Positions 61,732 through 64,000 of a stretch of 64,000 bases of DNA are shown piece by piece. This stretch comes from Acinetobacter bouvetii DSM 14964 = CIP 107468 (GTDB lineage Bacteria; Pseudomonadota; Gammaproteobacteria; Pseudomonadales; Moraxellaceae). The translations under genes and the position numbers were made by a program. The stretch lies in NCBI RefSeq assembly GCF_000368865.1, contig NZ_KB849729.1:112001-176000 (forward strand), written 5' to 3'. Numbering within the stretch: position 1 is the stretch's first letter; the number at the start of each line of letters is the position of its first letter. The notes under the pieces are model-generated. The model made no database searches. It saw nothing but the letters and a program-made list of their open reading frames with translations, and was not told the origin of the DNA.

Positions 61732-62955
61732 CTATTTATTATCAAGTTTGGGGTAAATATACCATTTTTCATTCAGCTGTTTAGCTTTGCACAGTGCATG
61801 ATCGGCATTCGCAATCAGTTCTTCAGGTGTTTTTGCTTTGTGGGTAAAAGCCGCGCCGATGCTGATGCTGAGCGAGATATTTTGCTGCTCAAAAATAAAT
61901 GTAGATGCAAAACACTCTTGGATGCGTTGACAGTGATGTGTAATATCAGCGGAAACGCAGCTGTTTGGGAGGATGATGGCGAACTCATCTCCTCCTAGGC
62001 GTGAGAAAAAAGCATCCTCAGGCAGAACTTTCTTGACGCAATAGGATGATGCGCGCAAAACAGCATCTCCAGCCAAATGGCCGAATTTTTCATTCACATT
62101 TTTAAAGTGATTGAGATCCAGCAGTAAAACGGCTGCATTCTGTGGCTCGGCTGCCTCAAAAAGCTTAAACAACTCTTGATAAAAGAAGCTGCGGTTAGGC
62201 AGAAGGGTTAGGGGGTCATGTTTGGATTGATGCAGCAGCTTATTATTTTCAGACAGCAGTGTGCGGTTTGACTGTTCAATTTCGCTGAGTAAGCCATTAA
62301 AGGCTGTGCTTAAAGCCTGCAGCTCCTGAATGTCAGAACTTGATACTCGCATATTGTAATTCTTCTTTACGCTGATCGTTTGAGCGGATTCTACAATCAT
62401 GCGTATGGACTGCATGAGGTATTGATAGACCGAATTTACAGCCCAGTAGGCTGTTGCCAGCAGTAAAGTGAAGCCAATTAACAGAGCCAATAGAATTTTA
62501 TGGAAAAAAATCACTAACTCAGATGAGTTGCCGTAGACAATCAATTTGCCGAAATTTTGCTGATTATGCTCGATATTCATATAAATCGGCTGGCTGTAGA
62601 GCAAATGATCCAGAAATGACTGGCTTGAAAACTGCTGCAAGTCTTTTTGCTCTGCGTGCGCCAATATGCTGTTGTCGGGTGCGTTGATTTCAATGGCGCG
62701 AATCGGGTATTGCTGAATATATTCGTTCAGAATTTGATTTATCGTGAGCCGATCATTAAAAACAACGGCGGGCTGAATTCGCTCATTTAAGGCTTCCGTC
62801 AAAATATTCAGGCTGCTTTTTGCATAAGCATTCATTGTGTATGTAGAGATCACTAAAAAAATGGCAGAGCAAATCGTGAAAGTCAGGACAAAAATCGTCA
62901 GTTGAGAGCGCGTAAACAGCTGATGCAGTGTAATTGGGGTGTATAGCTGCTTCAT
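61732..62955 (-). CDS. yfiN: YfiN-like membrane diguanylate cyclase
   Basis: A 407-residue inner-membrane enzyme making cyclic-di-GMP from two GTP. TM1 is about 20-40, the periplasmic PAS-like domain about 45-145, TM2 about 148-172, then HAMP and a GGDEF domain with G-G-D-E-F at 321-325. The product-binding inhibitory site R-x-x-D expected five residues before G-G-D-E-F reads L-P-E-D, so this I-site lacks its Arg. In the known system YfiR represses YfiN from the periplasm. The start overlaps the yfiR stop by four bases. It would promote biofilm or surface growth when released. Confidence 0.88.
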   Translation of the reverse strand: MKQLYTPITLHQLFTRSQLTIFVLTFTICSAIFLVISTYTMNAYAKSSLNILTEALNERIQPAVVFNDRLTINQILNEYIQQYPIRAIEINAPDNSILAHAEQKDLQQFSSQSFLDHLLYSQPIYMNIEHNQQNFGKLIVYGNSSELVIFFHKILLALLIGFTLLLATAYWAVNSVYQYLMQSIRMIVESAQTISVKKNYNMRVSSSDIQELQALSTAFNGLLSEIEQSNRTLLSENNKLLHQSKHDPLTLLPNRSFFYQELFKLFEAAEPQNAAVLLLDLNHFKNVNEKFGHLAGDAVLRASSYCVKKVLPEDAFFSRLGGDEFAIILPNSCVSADITHHCQRIQECFASTFIFEQQNISLSISIGAAFTHKAKTPEELIANADHALCKAKQLNEKWYIYPKLDNK

Positions 62956-63455
62956 TGATTGCCCTCCACATTTTTTCCAAGAAGTAATACACGTGGATCA
63001 ATGTGAACTTTGGCTTGAGCGAGGCTGTTTAAATTCACCTTAAATGCGTAGCTGCTGTTGCGTTTATAGATGCAAAATGCGCTACCCAATTCACATTCTG
63101 CATTATTGGTGCTGATTGATAGGGCGGGAAAGCTGACAACGGTATTCAATAGCTGTTGTTCGGCTTTGGGCGATAATGTTGAAAAAATTAAAACTTCACA
63201 ATCTTTGCTTTTAATGGCATTGCTCAAAATGCTGGAAATTTTGAAAGTTGAAGAATTGGGTGAGTGGCTTTGGAATTGCTGTGCAAGCGCAGAATTGTCC
63301 ACCACACAAATTTCAGGCATGGCGGTATTCCATTTTGCGTAGCTTAAAATGGAAAAGGTCGTGCTGTACGGGTTTGAAACTGGATCTGCACATGAGGCGG
63401 CGCTGAAAAAAATAGCGCAGACACATAGTGCGTTTAGGGTAATCTTTGGGAACAT
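62952..63455 (-). CDS. yfiR: YfiR-like periplasmic repressor of YfiN
   Basis: A 167-residue periplasmic protein of the YfiR (DUF4154) family. A signal peptide precedes a domain with cysteines at 50, 86, 121 and 128. The spacing parallels the two disulfides of P. aeruginosa YfiR (one long-range pair, one 7-residue pair), so its redox-sensitive folding may be conserved. The strands F-C-I-Y-K and late V-N-L are family-like. It heads the operon and overlaps yfiN by four bases. It should hold the cyclase inactive until captured by YfiB. Confidence 0.82.
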   Translation of the reverse strand: MFPKITLNALCVCAIFFSAASCADPVSNPYSTTFSILSYAKWNTAMPEICVVDNSALAQQFQSHSPNSSTFKISSILSNAIKSKDCEVLIFSTLSPKAEQQLLNTVVSFPALSISTNNAECELGSAFCIYKRNSSYAFKVNLNSLAQAKVHIDPRVLLLGKNVEGNQ

Positions 63456-63604
63456 TTTAAATTTTAAAAATAAGGTTGCATGGGTAAAGAGTAAATCAAA
63501 CTAAATTTTCAAGGCAATTAGGATGGATTAGGCCAATAATAATACTTAATAGCTATAAAATGTTTAAAAAAAAGACACACGGTGAAAATATTAAGAAAAA
63601 GGTA
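63456..63604. other. Intergenic region upstream of the rRNA operon
   Basis: About 150 AT-rich bases without a gene. It probably holds the divergent yfiR promoter and the UP-element region of the rrn promoter. Confidence 0.4.
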
Positions 63605-63632
63605 TTGCATAGGGTAGGAAATGCTGTAGAAT
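63605..63632 (+). promoter_or_regulatory. Candidate rRNA operon promoter
   Basis: TTGCAT (63605-63610) and TAGAAT (63627-63632) are 16 bases apart, preceded by a very A/T-rich stretch. The leader then runs about 340 bases to the 16S start and contains a hairpin CTTGCTG / CAGCAAG near 63784-63806. Confidence 0.6.
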
Positions 63633-63975
63633 GCACATCCATCGGCGGTGATGAAGATTAAAACTTCTGATAAAACAGCAACTTAGCACGAAGTGTTGAA
63701 ATTGGGTTTTAGAAAGAAAGTTTAAAATAATTTGAATTGCCAGTTGACTTTCTAGAGATAGAGAGTAATATAGCCGACCTAGCTTGCTGGTGACGAATCA
63801 GCAAGAAGATCATTAAGAGATTATGAAGAACAACTTGTGTGGATTTTTACTGGTTGATTGATCGAAATTATTTTCATTGATTGATGGTAGAAATTACTCG
63901 AAGTTTATTTGAGAAATTAATGTCAGAAAATTGATGAGCCAGATTTGGTGTTTTGAATAAAGCACTATTGATTTT

Positions 63976-64000
63976 AAACTGAAGAGTTTGATCATGGCTC
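63976..64000 (+). rRNA. 16S rRNA, 5' end only (cut by window edge)
   Basis: The final 25 bases run from AAACTGAAGAG to ATCATGGCTC, which is the universal bacterial 16S start. The rest lies outside the window. Confidence 0.95.

Noticed and set aside
1..64000. CRISPR arrays, prophages, insertion sequences, toxin-antitoxin or defence islands
   Set aside because: No regularly spaced repeats, transposase, integrase, phage structural or defence-type genes were recognised on either strand.

Overview
The window looks like a chromosomal segment of an Acinetobacter species (Moraxellaceae). The support is an LOS outer-core type sugar locus next to aspS, the split trpFB / trpA-accD-folC arrangement, twin C-terminal-domain acyl-CoA dehydrogenases, many ordinary Acinetobacter-like housekeeping genes and moderate-to-low GC (judged by eye, not computed). 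The species cannot be named from the sequence alone. No insertion sequence, prophage, CRISPR array or plasmid function was seen.

Layout. 1-5755 is an AT-rich surface-sugar block: two tandem family-25 glycosyltransferases (the first cut by the window edge), rfbB, rfbA, a VioA-like aminotransferase, a VioB/NeuD-like acetyltransferase and a family-2 glycosyltransferase. Together they would make and transfer a dTDP-4-acetamido-4,6-dideoxy sugar. 5800-9158 (minus strand) holds a small membrane protein, a frameshifted LpxL/HtrB-type lipid A acyltransferase and aspS. 9300-16428 has a DUF4184 protein, a Zur-box-controlled ZnuD-type zinc receptor, a phospholipase D-like protein, two orphan genes framed by a 37-bp inverted repeat, psiE and a PaiB-like gene. 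16492-20258 carries two large acyl-CoA dehydrogenases. 20555-23698 has a duplicated-domain lipoprotein divergent from baeSR. 23811-28409 has an acetyltransferase, an amino acid permease and a Fur-box siderophore receptor.

28498-36000 holds mostly minus-strand enzymes (YjbR, L,D-transpeptidase, SelO, cupin, desaturase, GDPD, cobalamin adenosyltransferase). Three perfect DnaA boxes lie within 49 bp between the L,D-transpeptidase gene and selO. 35240-39478 is a vitamin B12 uptake island: two different BtuB-type receptors transcribed away from each other, each preceded by its own cobalamin-riboswitch-like leader, with the adenosyltransferase gene behind one of them. 39646-51992 contains trpFB and trpA-accD-folC-SPOR, separated by about 6.5 kb of unrelated genes.

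52015-60574 carries a phosphatase/metallo-beta-lactamase pair, a 1-Cys peroxiredoxin, secA, argJ and nadA. A tRNA operon (Pro-Arg-His-Pro) follows with a strong promoter, then a complete yfiR-yfiN-yfiB cyclic-di-GMP signalling operon on the minus strand. The window ends in the leader and first 25 bases of a 16S rRNA gene, so it runs into an rrn operon. The main regulatory themes are metal and cofactor supply (Zur, Fur, B12 riboswitches) and envelope stress and signalling (BaeSR, YfiBNR).
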